In this document: positions 16,405 through 24,981 of the stretch, in pieces | Layout: every line of letters starts with the position of its first letter | How positions within the stretch are numbered: position 1 is the first letter of the stretch | Source of the DNA: an uncultured Veillonella sp. | GTDB taxonomy: Bacteria; Bacillota; Negativicutes; Veillonellales; Veillonellaceae | Reading direction: 5' to 3' | NCBI GenBank assembly: GCA_900544365.1 | Contig: UQVF01000004.1 | Coordinates: forward strand, 14,882 to 78,881 | DNA length: 64,000 nt | Made by a program: the position numbers and the translations under genes | Notes under the pieces: generated by a model | Told to the model about the DNA's origin: nothing | Seen by the model: only the letters and a program-made list of their open reading frames with translations | Databases searched by the model: none

Positions 16405-17346
16405 ATGGATTTAATTAAAGAACTACTAGAAGGTTCTCGTCTTGCCTTGGCTCGGTCCATCACGGCTGTAGAAAATGAATACGATAATGCTATCGATATC
16501 ATGAAAGCCATCTATCCACGTACTGGTAAGGCTCGTATCTTGGGTATCACAGGTGCTCCAGGAGCGGGTAAAAGTACATTGACAGATAAGGTTGTTAAGC
16601 ATTATTTAGAACAAGGTAAGAGAATCGGCATCGTTGCTGTTGACCCAACCAGTCCATTTTCAGGTGGTGCCATCTTAGGTGATCGTATTCGAATGAATGA
16701 TTTAACATTGAATGAAAACGTTTTTATTCGAAGTATGGGTACTCGTGGCAGCCTAGGTGGATTATCTAAAAAAACAGCAGATGTTGTTAAATTAATGGAT
16801 GCATTTGGCATGGACCTTGTTATCATTGAAACAGTTGGTGTAGGACAATCAGAAGTAGATATTGTTAAAAATGCAGATACTACCTTGGTTGTGTTAGTGC
16901 CAGGTTTAGGTGATGACATCCAAGCAATCAAAGCGGGCATCTTGGAAATTGGCGATGTGTTCGCTATCAATAAAGCTGACCGTGACGGCTGTGATAAGCT
17001 TAATGTTGAAATAGAAATGATGCTAGACTTAGATTCTCGTGAACTTGATTGGAGACCACCAATTAAGAGAACTATCGCTAGTAAAGATGAAGGTGTTGAT
17101 GAATTAGTGGAAGCTCTAGACGAACACTTTGAATATCTTGAAGATAGTGGAGAATTAGCTGCTCGCCGTGCAGAACGCACACATGACGAGTTAGTGGCTA
17201 TGATCAATGAACAAATTATGCGCTATGTTCATGAACATGTTATTGAAAGTGACGCGTTCAAACAAGATGTAGCAACAGTCAATAACAGAACGAATGACCC
17301 TTATAGTGTTGTTAACTCGGTATTAGAAAAGTCCTTAAAAAGATAA
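16405..17346 (+). CDS. meaB: MeaB/ArgK-type GTPase, mutase chaperone
   Basis: A G3E-family P-loop GTPase that loads and protects adenosylcobalamin in methylmalonyl-CoA mutase. It has the Walker A motif GAPGAGKST near residues 50-58, the switch region DPTSPFSGGAILGDRIRM, ETVGVGQSEVDI and the base-specificity NKAD motif. Starting at this ATG gives 313 residues, close to the usual length. An in-frame ATG 42 bases earlier sits in a hairpin loop and has no ribosome binding site. A second paralogue serves the riboswitch-controlled mutase near 35 kb, so each mutase seems to have its own chaperone. Confidence 0.9.
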   Translation: MDLIKELLEGSRLALARSITAVENEYDNAIDIMKAIYPRTGKARILGITGAPGAGKSTLTDKVVKHYLEQGKRIGIVAVDPTSPFSGGAILGDRIRMNDLTLNENVFIRSMGTRGSLGGLSKKTADVVKLMDAFGMDLVIIETVGVGQSEVDIVKNADTTLVVLVPGLGDDIQAIKAGILEIGDVFAINKADRDGCDKLNVEIEMMLDLDSRELDWRPPIKRTIASKDEGVDELVEALDEHFEYLEDSGELAARRAERTHDELVAMINEQIMRYVHEHVIESDAFKQDVATVNNRTNDPYSVVNSVLEKSLKR

Positions 17347-17392
17347 GGAAAAGAATGAAAAAAATCTAATATCGTGGTATCATATAAGTAAT

Positions 17393-17419
17393 CGAAAGGT
17401 GATGTATATCACTTTCGAG
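17393..17419 (+). other. Hairpin between meaB and epimerase genes
   Basis: CGAAAGGTGAT and ATCACTTTCG form a stem with one bulge and a 4-base loop. No T-run follows; it probably marks an intercistronic processing site. Confidence 0.5.
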
Positions 17420-17447
17420 TTGCAGCTCATTTGAAAGGAGAGTTATT

Positions 17448-17870
17448 ATGGCATTCAAAGTATTACAAGTAGATCATATCGGTATCGGTGTATCTGACTT
17501 AGCAGCAACAAAAGAATTTTATAAAAACGCACTTGGTATGGAGCATCTTCCAGAAGACGAAGTAGTTGAAGAACAAAAAGTAAAAGTAAGCTTCTTCCCT
17601 TGCGGTGATGCTGAGCTTGAGTTCTTAGAATCTACAACTCCAGATGGTCCTATCGGTCGTTTTATCGAAAAAAATGGTGGCCGTAATGGTATCCAACACG
17701 TAGCGCTTCGCGTTGATGACATCAAAGCAGCAATTGCTGATTTAAAAGCTAAAGGTGTTCAATTAATCGACGAAGAACCTCGCTATGGTGCTGGTGGATC
17801 TGCAATTGCATTCCTTCATCCAAAAGCTACTGGCGGCGTTTTATTAGAACTTTGCCAACGCATGAAATAA
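17448..17870 (+). CDS. mce: Methylmalonyl-CoA epimerase
   Basis: A 140-residue vicinal-oxygen-chelate metalloenzyme that interconverts R- and S-methylmalonyl-CoA, so that the mutase product can reach the decarboxylase. The order DHIGIGVSDLAATKEFY, FLESTTPDGPIGRFI, NGIQHVALRVDDI and a C-terminal GGVLLELCQ matches the family. The two metal His (in VDHIGI and IQHVAL) and the C-terminal Glu (in LLELCQ) are present. Length is standard. It has a strong GAAAGGAG site and sits between the mutase/MeaB genes and mmdA, exactly where the pathway needs it. Confidence 0.93.
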   Translation: MAFKVLQVDHIGIGVSDLAATKEFYKNALGMEHLPEDEVVEEQKVKVSFFPCGDAELEFLESTTPDGPIGRFIEKNGGRNGIQHVALRVDDIKAAIADLKAKGVQLIDEEPRYGAGGSAIAFLHPKATGGVLLELCQRMK

Positions 17871-17906
17871 TCAACTGTATCCGTAATAATCCTATGGAGG
17901 TGTAAA

Positions 17907-19436
17907 ATGGCAACAGTTCAGGAAAAGATTGAATTATTGCACAAAAAACTGTCCACAGTAAAACAAGGTGGCGGTGAAAAACGCGTAGAAAAACAACACG
18001 CTAGTGGCAAATATACAGCTCGCGAGCGTATTGAAAAACTATTTGACGACAATAGTTTCGTGGAATTAGATCAATTTGTTAAACATCGTTGTGTTAACTT
18101 TGGTCAAGAGAAAAAAGAATTACCAGGTGAAGGCGTAGTAACTGGTTATGGTACTATCGACGGACGTTTGGTGTTTGCTTTTGCTCAAGACTTTACAGTA
18201 GAAGGTGGTTCCTTAGGGGAAATGCATGCTGCTAAAATAGTTAAAACACAGCGTATGGCAATGAAAATGGGTGCTCCTATTATCGGCATTAATGACTCCG
18301 GTGGAGCTCGTATTCAAGAAGCAGTAGACGCATTAGCTGGCTACGGTAAAATCTTCTTTGAAAACACTAATGCTTCTGGCGTTATCCCACAAATCTCTGT
18401 AATCATGGGACCATGTGCAGGTGGTGCGGTATACTCTCCAGCATTAACTGACTTCATTTACATGGTTAAACATACATCTCAAATGTTCATCACTGGACCA
18501 GCAGTTATTAAATCTGTAACAGCAGAAGAAGTAACAGCGGAAGATCTTGGCGGTGCAATGGCTCATAACAGTGTATCTGGGGTGGCTCATTTTGCGACAG
18601 AAAACGAAGATGATTGCTTAGCACAAATTCGTTATTTGTTGAGTTTCCTACCAAGCAACAATATGGAAGATACTCCATTAGTTGATACTGGTGATGACCC
18701 ATCTCGTGAAGATGAAGGTTTAAATACTTTACTTCCAGATAATCCAAATATGCCTTATGACATGTTTGATGTAATTCGTGCTACAGTAGATAATGGTGAA
18801 TACTATGAAGTACAACCACACTATGCACAAAATATTATTACATGTTTCGCACGTTTTGCTGGACAAAGCGTAGGTATCATTGCTAACCAACCACGCGTAA
18901 TGGCAGGGTGCTTAGATATCAATGCATCCGATAAATCTTCCCGCTTTATCCGATTCTGCGATGCTTTCAATATCCCTGTTGTAAACTTTGTTGACGTACC
19001 GGGCTTCCTACCGGGCACAAACCAAGAATGGGGTGGCATTATTCGTCATGGTGCGAAAATGTTATATGCTTACTCTGAAGCAACAGTGCCTAAAATTACT
19101 GTTATCACTCGTAAAGCATATGGTGGATCTTACCTTGCAATGTGTTCCCAAGATTTGGGTGCAGACCAAGTGTATGCATGGCCTACATCTGAAATCGCTG
19201 TAATGGGACCTGCTGGTGCAGCAAATATCATTTTCAAACGCGATGAAGATAAAGATGAAAAAACAGCTAAATATGTAGAAGAATTCGCAACTCCATACAA
19301 AGCTGCTGAACGTGGATTCGTTGACGTAGTAATTGAACCTAAACATACTCGTCCTGCTATCATCAATGCATTAGCAATGTTGGCAAGTAAACGCGAAACC
19401 CGTGCTCCGAAAAAACACGGTAATATCCCTCTATAA
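17907..19436 (+). CDS. mmdA: Methylmalonyl-CoA decarboxylase alpha (carboxyltransferase) subunit
   Basis: Transfers the carboxyl group of methylmalonyl-CoA to the biotin on MmdC, giving propionyl-CoA. The 509-residue crotonase-fold carboxyltransferase has the N-terminal GKYTARERIEKLFDDNSFVE, the oxyanion segment GINDSGGARIQEAVDAL near residue 130, MGPCAGGAVYSPALTDF, and the C-terminal GAKMLYAYSEATVPKITVITRKAYGG read in parts. Length and order match the Veillonella parvula enzyme, which was characterised as a sodium pump. It is the first of five mmd genes here (A, D, E, C, B). Confidence 0.95.
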   Translation: MATVQEKIELLHKKLSTVKQGGGEKRVEKQHASGKYTARERIEKLFDDNSFVELDQFVKHRCVNFGQEKKELPGEGVVTGYGTIDGRLVFAFAQDFTVEGGSLGEMHAAKIVKTQRMAMKMGAPIIGINDSGGARIQEAVDALAGYGKIFFENTNASGVIPQISVIMGPCAGGAVYSPALTDFIYMVKHTSQMFITGPAVIKSVTAEEVTAEDLGGAMAHNSVSGVAHFATENEDDCLAQIRYLLSFLPSNNMEDTPLVDTGDDPSREDEGLNTLLPDNPNMPYDMFDVIRATVDNGEYYEVQPHYAQNIITCFARFAGQSVGIIANQPRVMAGCLDINASDKSSRFIRFCDAFNIPVVNFVDVPGFLPGTNQEWGGIIRHGAKMLYAYSEATVPKITVITRKAYGGSYLAMCSQDLGADQVYAWPTSEIAVMGPAGAANIIFKRDEDKDEKTAKYVEEFATPYKAAERGFVDVVIEPKHTRPAIINALAMLASKRETRAPKKHGNIPL

Positions 19437-19516
19437 GATATTGGTTAGAGGCATACTACACACTTTGCTTCTTGCATGATTCTATTATCATGGTTCTCTA
19501 TTAATGAGGTGAAAGT

Positions 19517-19840
19517 ATGACAGATAATCCGTGGCTAATTATGGCCATCAATATGACGATTGTATTCGCCGTTCTAATTTTATTAGGCGTGCTTATGCAT
19601 ATTATCTATCTAGTAGATCCTACAAAAAAAAAGTCAACTAAGGCTGAGGTAGCAGAGGTATCATCAGCCACAGCTCCTAGTGCAGGACCTTCTTCTAATC
19701 ATGAAGAAGTAGTCGCAGCCATTGTGGCAGCAGTATGTGCTATGGGATATTCCAAATCACAAATTGCTTCCGTAAGACCGATTGTGAGCACAGGTTGGAA
19801 ATTGGACGGTAGACTGCTAGGTAGAAATGTAACCAGATAG
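19517..19840 (+). CDS. mmdD: Methylmalonyl-CoA decarboxylase delta subunit
   Basis: A 107-residue OadG-like subunit with one N-terminal membrane helix (roughly residues 9-32, IMAINMTIVFAVLILLGVLM) and a cytosolic tail rich in Ala, Ser and Lys. It anchors and assembles the carboxyltransferase and biotin carrier on the membrane pump. Its last 45 residues (HEEVVAAIVAAVCAMGYSKS onward) are a paralogue of the whole MmdE protein encoded next. It starts behind an AATGAGGTGAAAG site. Neighbours and membrane layout make the call strong despite weak sequence conservation in this family. Confidence 0.9.
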   Translation: MTDNPWLIMAINMTIVFAVLILLGVLMHIIYLVDPTKKKSTKAEVAEVSSATAPSAGPSSNHEEVVAAIVAAVCAMGYSKSQIASVRPIVSTGWKLDGRLLGRNVTR

Positions 19841-19856
19841 TTTGGAGGAGAACTTA

Positions 19857-20021
19857 ATGAATAAGACTACCAACGCACAAGCTGCTAACAAAGAGACAGA
19901 AGTAGTAGCGGCTATTGTCAGTGCTATCGTTGCTATGGGCTATTCGCAAAATCAAATTGCGTCCATTCGCCCAGTAGTGTCTAATTCTTGGCGACTTGCT
20001 AGTCGTTTACAGGCCCTATAA
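19857..20021 (+). CDS. mmdE: Methylmalonyl-CoA decarboxylase epsilon subunit
   Basis: A 54-residue protein found by reading the gap between mmdD and mmdC. It starts behind TTTGGAGGAG. The middle, TEVVAAIVSAIVAMGYSQNQ followed by IASIRPVVSNSW, aligns with the C-terminus of MmdD at roughly 60 percent identity by eye. In Veillonella parvula a subunit of about this size stabilises the decarboxylase complex and is not essential for catalysis. It has no membrane helix, so it must join the complex through protein contacts. Small size means it is easily missed by gene callers. Confidence 0.9.
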   Translation: MNKTTNAQAANKETEVVAAIVSAIVAMGYSQNQIASIRPVVSNSWRLASRLQAL

Positions 20022-20080
20022 GCTAATCTAAGCTTATGTAAAAGTTTCATTACAAATAGGTAATTCAGGAGGAAGTTATA

Positions 20081-20463
20081 ATGAAAAAGTTCAATGTTAC
20101 AGTAAACGGTACAGTTTATGAAGTAGAAGTAAATGAAGTTGGAGGCGCAGCTCCAGTTGCAGCACCTAAAGCAGCAGCCCCAGCTCCCAAAACGGCCCCC
20201 GCTAGCTGCTACCAGCTCCAGCAGCTTCCGCAGCTCCAGTGCCAGCAGGTGCAGAAACAGTAAAATGCCCAATGCCTGGTAAAATCTTATCTGTAGCAGT
20301 TACAGCTGGTCAAGCAGTTAAAAAAGGCGATCTTCTTTGCATCTTAGAAGCTATGAAAATGCAAAATGAAATCTATGCTCCACATGATGCAACAGTAGCT
20401 GAAGTTCGTGTAGCAGCTAACCAAACTGTAGCAACTGGTGAAGCTTTAGTTGTTTTAGGATAA
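20081..20463 (+). pseudogene. mmdC: Methylmalonyl-CoA decarboxylase gamma (biotin carrier) subunit, frameshifted
   Basis: The biotin carrier that shuttles CO2 between MmdA and the MmdB pump. Residues 1-42 (MKKFNVTVNGTVYEVEVNEV and an Ala/Pro linker) read in one frame. The biotinyl domain (CPMPGKILSV ... LEAMKMQNEI, lysine of AMKM biotinylated) reads in another. The break lies in the GC-rich linker between about 20190 and 20215. The whole span is 383 bases, one short of 128 codons, so a single-base deletion explains it. The first frame stops at 20263; the second is blocked by TAG just upstream of the linker. Because the complex needs biotin, an assembly or sequencing error is at least as likely as true loss. 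Confidence 0.85.
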
Positions 20464-20519
20464 TATCAACTTTATACTGCTTAAACTAAACCCTTCTATT
20501 ACAAAAGGAGGAACTCCAT

Positions 20520-21635
20520 ATGGACGCTTTTCTTGTTGCACTCAACTCTGTTTGGGTGGATAGTGGTTTTATTAGTTTCACAATGGGTCATGCTATTATG
20601 ATCCTAGTAGGAATTATCTTATTGTATTTAGCTTTTGCGAAAGGCTTTGAACCTCTATTATTGAGTCCAATCGCATTTGGATGTATTTTGGCGAATATTC
20701 CTAATAATGGTTTCCATGAAGGTGTTATGAACTTAATTGGACTAGGGATTAAATATGAAATATTTCCTCCCCTTATCTTCCTAGGGGTAGGGGCGATGAC
20801 GGACTTTGGTCCACTCATTGCAAACCCTAAAACATTATTATTAGGCGCAGCAGCTCAAATCGGCGTGTTCGTTGCTCTTGGTGGAGCGATGATGGTCGGA
20901 TTTACTGCTGAACAAGCAGCAGCTATCGGTATTATCGGTGGTGCTGATGGCCCGACATCCATTTACTTAGCTTCAAAATTAGCGCCTGAGTTATTAGGTG
21001 CTATCGCAGTAGCGGCATATTCCTATATGTCTCTCGTTCCATTGATTCAACCTCCGGTTATGAAGTTATTTACAACTCAAAAAGACCGTGAAATTGTAAT
21101 GGAACAGTTGCGTGAAGTGACACGTTTTGAAAAGGTTGTTTTCCCAGTTGTAGCTACCATTGCTATTTCTCTGTTATTGCCACCAATCACTTCTTTATTA
21201 GGCATGTTAATGCTTGGTAACTTATTCCGTGAATCTGGTGTAACAGCACGTTTAGCAGATACTTCTGAGAACGCCTTAATTAACACAGTAACAATTTTCT
21301 TAGCTACTGGTACTGGTCTTACTATGACAGCAGAGAGTTTCTTGAACTTAGAAACTATTAAAATTATCGTATTAGGCTTAATTGCCTTTATCGGTGGCAC
21401 CGCTGGTGGTGTTATCTTCGGTAAATTAATGTGCTGGGCAGATGGTGGTAAAACAAATCCATTGATCGGCTCTGCAGGTGTATCTGCAGTACCAATGGCA
21501 GCCCGAGTATCCCAAGTGGTCGGCTCGCAAGCAAACCCAGCGAACTTCCTATTGATGCATGCGATGGGACCAAATGTGGCAGGTGTAATCGGTACTGCAG
21601 TAGCAGCCGGTACAATGCTTGCCATGTTGAAGTAA
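20520..21635 (+). CDS. mmdB: Methylmalonyl-CoA decarboxylase beta subunit, sodium pump
   Basis: The 371-residue OadB-type membrane subunit. It decarboxylates carboxybiotin on MmdC and couples this to export of sodium ions, giving the cell energy from a small free-energy drop. About nine hydrophobic segments are visible. The conserved re-entrant region GIIGGADGPTSIYLASKLAP (residues about 138-157) carries the aspartate known to be essential in OadB. SAGVSAVPMAARVSQ near the end is a further family block. It ends the mmdADECB locus. The protein is inner-membrane and probably highly expressed. Confidence 0.95.
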   Translation: MDAFLVALNSVWVDSGFISFTMGHAIMILVGIILLYLAFAKGFEPLLLSPIAFGCILANIPNNGFHEGVMNLIGLGIKYEIFPPLIFLGVGAMTDFGPLIANPKTLLLGAAAQIGVFVALGGAMMVGFTAEQAAAIGIIGGADGPTSIYLASKLAPELLGAIAVAAYSYMSLVPLIQPPVMKLFTTQKDREIVMEQLREVTRFEKVVFPVVATIAISLLLPPITSLLGMLMLGNLFRESGVTARLADTSENALINTVTIFLATGTGLTMTAESFLNLETIKIIVLGLIAFIGGTAGGVIFGKLMCWADGGKTNPLIGSAGVSAVPMAARVSQVVGSQANPANFLLMHAMGPNVAGVIGTAVAAGTMLAMLK

Positions 21636-21766
21636 CTTGTATATACCCCTAGGCATGGCTTGGCCTTGCCTAGGTGTATTACAATCATATACAGTATTTT
21701 ACTGTAGCAGCGCTATACAAACACGTAAACTTTTTATTCACTTTTCTTCTTTATGAGGTGACGCCT

Positions 21767-22030
21767 ATGATAGTATCAGACGAAATGAAGTTTTTCTTGT
21801 GTATTTGTATTGCGCTTTTTATTTTTTTTATCACTGCCCTTCTCATTGGAGAGGAACGAAAATCTAAATGGTTTCAAAAAAGAAAACGATATAGTTTTTT
21901 TCTTCGTCGTGGCTTACTTGGAGAATGGCTACACTTTGGTTACCCTTGTACTAAAGAAGGGTATGGGGTGACAGTGATGATGTTTATTCTTATTGGCCTT
22001 TCTTCCTATATTATATGCACTTGTTTTTAA
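21767..22030 (+). CDS. Small membrane protein, function unknown
   Basis: An 87-residue protein with two hydrophobic helices (about 9-27 and 69-86) joined by a basic loop (EERKSKWFQKRKRYSFFLRR). I chose the ATG behind ATGAGGTGACGCCT; an upstream in-frame start would lie in a region without a ribosome binding site. It is placed between mmdB and an SLC13-type carrier, 50 bases from the latter. It may be an accessory subunit of the carrier or of the decarboxylase; this is a guess from position. No family recognised. Confidence 0.6.
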   Translation: MIVSDEMKFFLCICIALFIFFITALLIGEERKSKWFQKRKRYSFFLRRGLLGEWLHFGYPCTKEGYGVTVMMFILIGLSSYIICTCF

Positions 22031-22080
22031 TGTGCTTGTGGCCAATCTGAAATTCGCCCTTCAGGGAGGAGTTGATTCTT

Positions 22081-23376
22081 ATGGATCCAGCTGTACTAAC
22101 CTTAATTGTTTTAGGTATAATGGCGTTATTATTCGTAACAGAAATTATTCCACTCGCAATTACCTCTATCGGTGGTGCTATGGCACTTGGTTTATTAGGT
22201 GTAATTCCAATGAAACAAGTGTTTAGTGGTTTATCTGATAGTACAGTAGTGTTATTTGCAGGTATGTTTATCATTGGTGCTGCTTTATTCCACACAGGTT
22301 TAGCACAAAAAATTGGTATTTCTGTCGTAAATAAAGCAGGCAAAAGCGAAAATGCTCTTATGATTGCTTTAATGCTTGTAACAGCAGGTATGTCTTCTGT
22401 GCTTTCTAATACAGGTACGGCAGCAGCTTTGCTACCAGTGGTAATTGGTATTTGTGCATCTGCTAAAATTCCAGCATCTCGTCAATTGATGCCTATGGCA
22501 TTTGCTGCAGGGATTGGTGGTATTATTACATTAGTAGGTACACCTCCTAACATCATTATTAATGGTGCTTTAGGCCAAGCAAAACTACCTCAATTCGGTT
22601 TCTTTGAATTTGCATGGATCGGTATTCCTTTGACGATTGCTTTCATGATTTATATGGTAACAATTGGTAAACATTTCTTGCCTAAACATGATGGTAATGC
22701 TGATGCTGAAGTAGAACAAGAAGTGGATGCTAGTGATATTTCTAATGACCCTAAGAAAATGTGGTACTCTGGTATTATATTATTAGGTGTTGTTGTATTT
22801 ATGGCATTATCTGATCCATTGAAAGATATTGGTATTAATGTACCTCTTCATTTAGCCGCTATTGTAGGTGCAATTCTAGCAGTACTTGCAGGTTGTTTAA
22901 AAGAAAAACAGGCATATCAATCGATTGATTGGGTAACTATTTTCTTATTTGCAGGTATGATGCCGGTTGCATCGGCTATGAATGACTCTGGAGCGGGTAA
23001 GTTAATTGCTAATGCAGTAGTAGGTATTATGGGAGAGAATCCTAGTCCTTATTTTGCAACAGCTATATTATTCTTACTATCTTGTACATTGACACAATTT
23101 ATGTCTAATACAGCGTCTTGTGCATTATTAGCTCCAATTGGTATTTCTATTGCTCAGGCAATGGGAGCAAGCCCTCATGCGGTCTTAATGGCAATTGGTG
23201 TGGCTGCATCTTGTGCATTTGCAACGCCGGTAGGTACACCACCTAATACTATCGTATTAACACCTGGTAACTATAAATTTATGGATTATGTGAAAGCTGG
23301 TACACCATTAATCGTGGTATGTTTTATCGTGAGTCTTATCATTATTCCAATGGTATGGCCTTTCAATATGCCTTAA
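22081..23376 (+). CDS. SLC13/DASS-type anion (dicarboxylate) symporter
   Basis: A 431-residue inner-membrane carrier with the two-fold pseudo-symmetry of the divalent anion:sodium symporter family. It has two SNT motifs (SSVLSNTGTAAALLP and TQFMSNTASCALLAP) and two GTPPN motifs (TLVGTPPNIII and TPVGTPPNTIV). These SNT loops bind substrate carboxylate and sodium in known members. Placement after the sodium-exporting decarboxylase suggests that the sodium gradient drives uptake of succinate or a similar C4 acid; this is inference. The ATG lies 9 bases after AGGGAGGAG; a TTG directly at that site is not a plausible start. Sulfate or citrate as substrate cannot be excluded. Confidence 0.85.
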   Translation: MDPAVLTLIVLGIMALLFVTEIIPLAITSIGGAMALGLLGVIPMKQVFSGLSDSTVVLFAGMFIIGAALFHTGLAQKIGISVVNKAGKSENALMIALMLVTAGMSSVLSNTGTAAALLPVVIGICASAKIPASRQLMPMAFAAGIGGIITLVGTPPNIIINGALGQAKLPQFGFFEFAWIGIPLTIAFMIYMVTIGKHFLPKHDGNADAEVEQEVDASDISNDPKKMWYSGIILLGVVVFMALSDPLKDIGINVPLHLAAIVGAILAVLAGCLKEKQAYQSIDWVTIFLFAGMMPVASAMNDSGAGKLIANAVVGIMGENPSPYFATAILFLLSCTLTQFMSNTASCALLAPIGISIAQAMGASPHAVLMAIGVAASCAFATPVGTPPNTIVLTPGNYKFMDYVKAGTPLIVVCFIVSLIIIPMVWPFNMP

Positions 23377-23426
23377 TGTAAGCTATGTTACCTAGGTATA
23401 ACATCAAATTAAATAAGTAACGACTG

Positions 23427-23474
23427 AGGACTGACATAGAATTGTGTTCTATCAATTCTGTAGTCAGTCCTTTT
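23427..23474 (+). terminator. Terminator of the propionate/carrier operon
   Basis: AGGACTGAC pairs with GTCAGTCCT, with a second inner stem AGAATTG/CAATTCT, followed by TTTT. The 250 bases from here to alr contain no recognised gene. Confidence 0.85.
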
Positions 23475-23731
23475 AGAATCTTTTATAGTATTGTTAGACA
23501 TAGTTAATTAAATTATTGAATTCAGTAGAGCATTTGATTTTGTTTGGGTGTATAATAGAGTAATATATGTAGTATGCTATAGTAGTCTATTAGGAAATGA
23601 TTGCATATACTTTTATAGCGTGGTACATTAGTAATACAATTAACAACCTAGATAGTTTAAGAGTTATTTTAATAGCTCAGTATATAGCAGTCTACTCTAG
23701 AGTTTATTTACTAAAATAAGAAGGTGAATGT

Positions 23732-24841
23732 GTGAGACCTACCTATGTAGAAATTGATACAGCACAAATACGAAGTAATTTACGGAAAATTAAAGATTGT
23801 TTGCCGGAGTGGTGCACGAGTACAGCCGTGGTGAAAGCAAATGCCTATGGACATGGTAGTGTCATGGTAGGACGTATTGCCGTAGAAGAGGGCTATGAGT
23901 CCTTAGCAGTAGCCTTCCCAGAAGAGGCAATTCCTTTGCGAGAAGCAGGTATAACGGTACCTATTTATCTATTAGGATTAACGTTACCCCAATCGTTTGA
24001 TTTAGTGATAGAAGGGCATTCTAGACCTGCTATTTGTGAATCCACAGATTTAGAAGCTTTGAATGAGTGTGCTCGCCGACATGAAACGATTGTAGAGTGT
24101 GCTATTGCTGTAGATACAGGTATGCATCGTATCGGTAGCAAGCCAGAGGATGTATTGGCATTTTTAGAAAAAGTGGAATCTTATGAATATTTACGAGTTG
24201 ACGGATTTTTCTCTCACTTAGCAAATGGAGATGCAGCAGATCAGAGCCATGCTAATTCTCAGGTAGAAAAGTTTAGACATGTTGTGGAAATGATTCGTGC
24301 CCATCGGGATGAAGCATATCGCTTTTCGTTAGCTAATAGTGCTGGCTTATTAGCGGTAAGAGATAGTCTATTTAATGATGCTCGGCCAGGCATTATTCAA
24401 TATGGTATTATGCCATCTATGGATGTACCTAATCGATTAGGCTTAAAACCTGCTTTAAGTTTATATAGTAAGGTAGTACATGTACAACATTTACCGATAG
24501 GCGTATCGATCGGTTATGGCAGCACATATACGACAATGGGGGAGGAAACGATTGCTACTATACCTGTAGGCTATGCTGATGGATATCCTAGGGCGTTGTC
24601 AAATAAAGGATCCGTGCTGATTCATGGTACTCGTTGTCCTATTGTAGGGCGTATCTGTATGGATCAGTTTATGGTGAAAGTACCCAATCATATAACAGTA
24701 GCTCCAGGAGATGCGGTTGTACTATTAGGACAGCAAGGGCAAGAGAGTATTACTGCACTTGAGCTAGCCTATTTGGTAGGTACCATTCCCTATGAAATAT
24801 TCTGTAACTTTTCAGAGCGAGTACCAAGACATTATATATAG
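23732..24841 (+). CDS. alr: Alanine racemase
   Basis: A PLP enzyme that makes D-alanine for peptidoglycan. The 369-residue protein has VVKANAYGHG with the PLP lysine Lys35, HLANGDAADQ in the barrel, and a C-terminal SIGYGSTYT segment with the second catalytic tyrosine, then IPVGYADGYPR and GRICMDQFMV. Length is standard. The start is GTG, preceded by AAGAAGGTGA; no ATG suits better. It is transcribed alone, with a bidirectional terminator between it and convergent metF. Confidence 0.95.
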   Translation: MRPTYVEIDTAQIRSNLRKIKDCLPEWCTSTAVVKANAYGHGSVMVGRIAVEEGYESLAVAFPEEAIPLREAGITVPIYLLGLTLPQSFDLVIEGHSRPAICESTDLEALNECARRHETIVECAIAVDTGMHRIGSKPEDVLAFLEKVESYEYLRVDGFFSHLANGDAADQSHANSQVEKFRHVVEMIRAHRDEAYRFSLANSAGLLAVRDSLFNDARPGIIQYGIMPSMDVPNRLGLKPALSLYSKVVHVQHLPIGVSIGYGSTYTTMGEETIATIPVGYADGYPRALSNKGSVLIHGTRCPIVGRICMDQFMVKVPNHITVAPGDAVVLLGQQGQESITALELAYLVGTIPYEIFCNFSERVPRHYI

Positions 24842-24922
24842 AGGGTATGGTTACATGAAAAAATATGATTAGTACAGGCCCCAATATATACGGTAAAATT
24901 TATATTAGAAAACAACAATAAA

Positions 24923-24959
24923 GGAAAGTTGATGTGTTTCAATCAACTTTCCTCTTTTA
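24923..24959. terminator. Bidirectional terminator between alr and metF
   Basis: GGAAAGTTGAT pairs with ATCAACTTTCC (11 bp), with T-rich runs on both outer sides, serving the two convergent genes. Confidence 0.85.
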
Positions 24960-24981
24960 TTGGAATTATTTTGTTATTTAC

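Noticed and set aside
20180..20263. Programmed -1 frameshift in mmdC
   Set aside because: The second frame has a TAG close to the C-run, so a slip at the only run of C residues would terminate; no slippery heptamer with downstream structure suits. A lost base is simpler.
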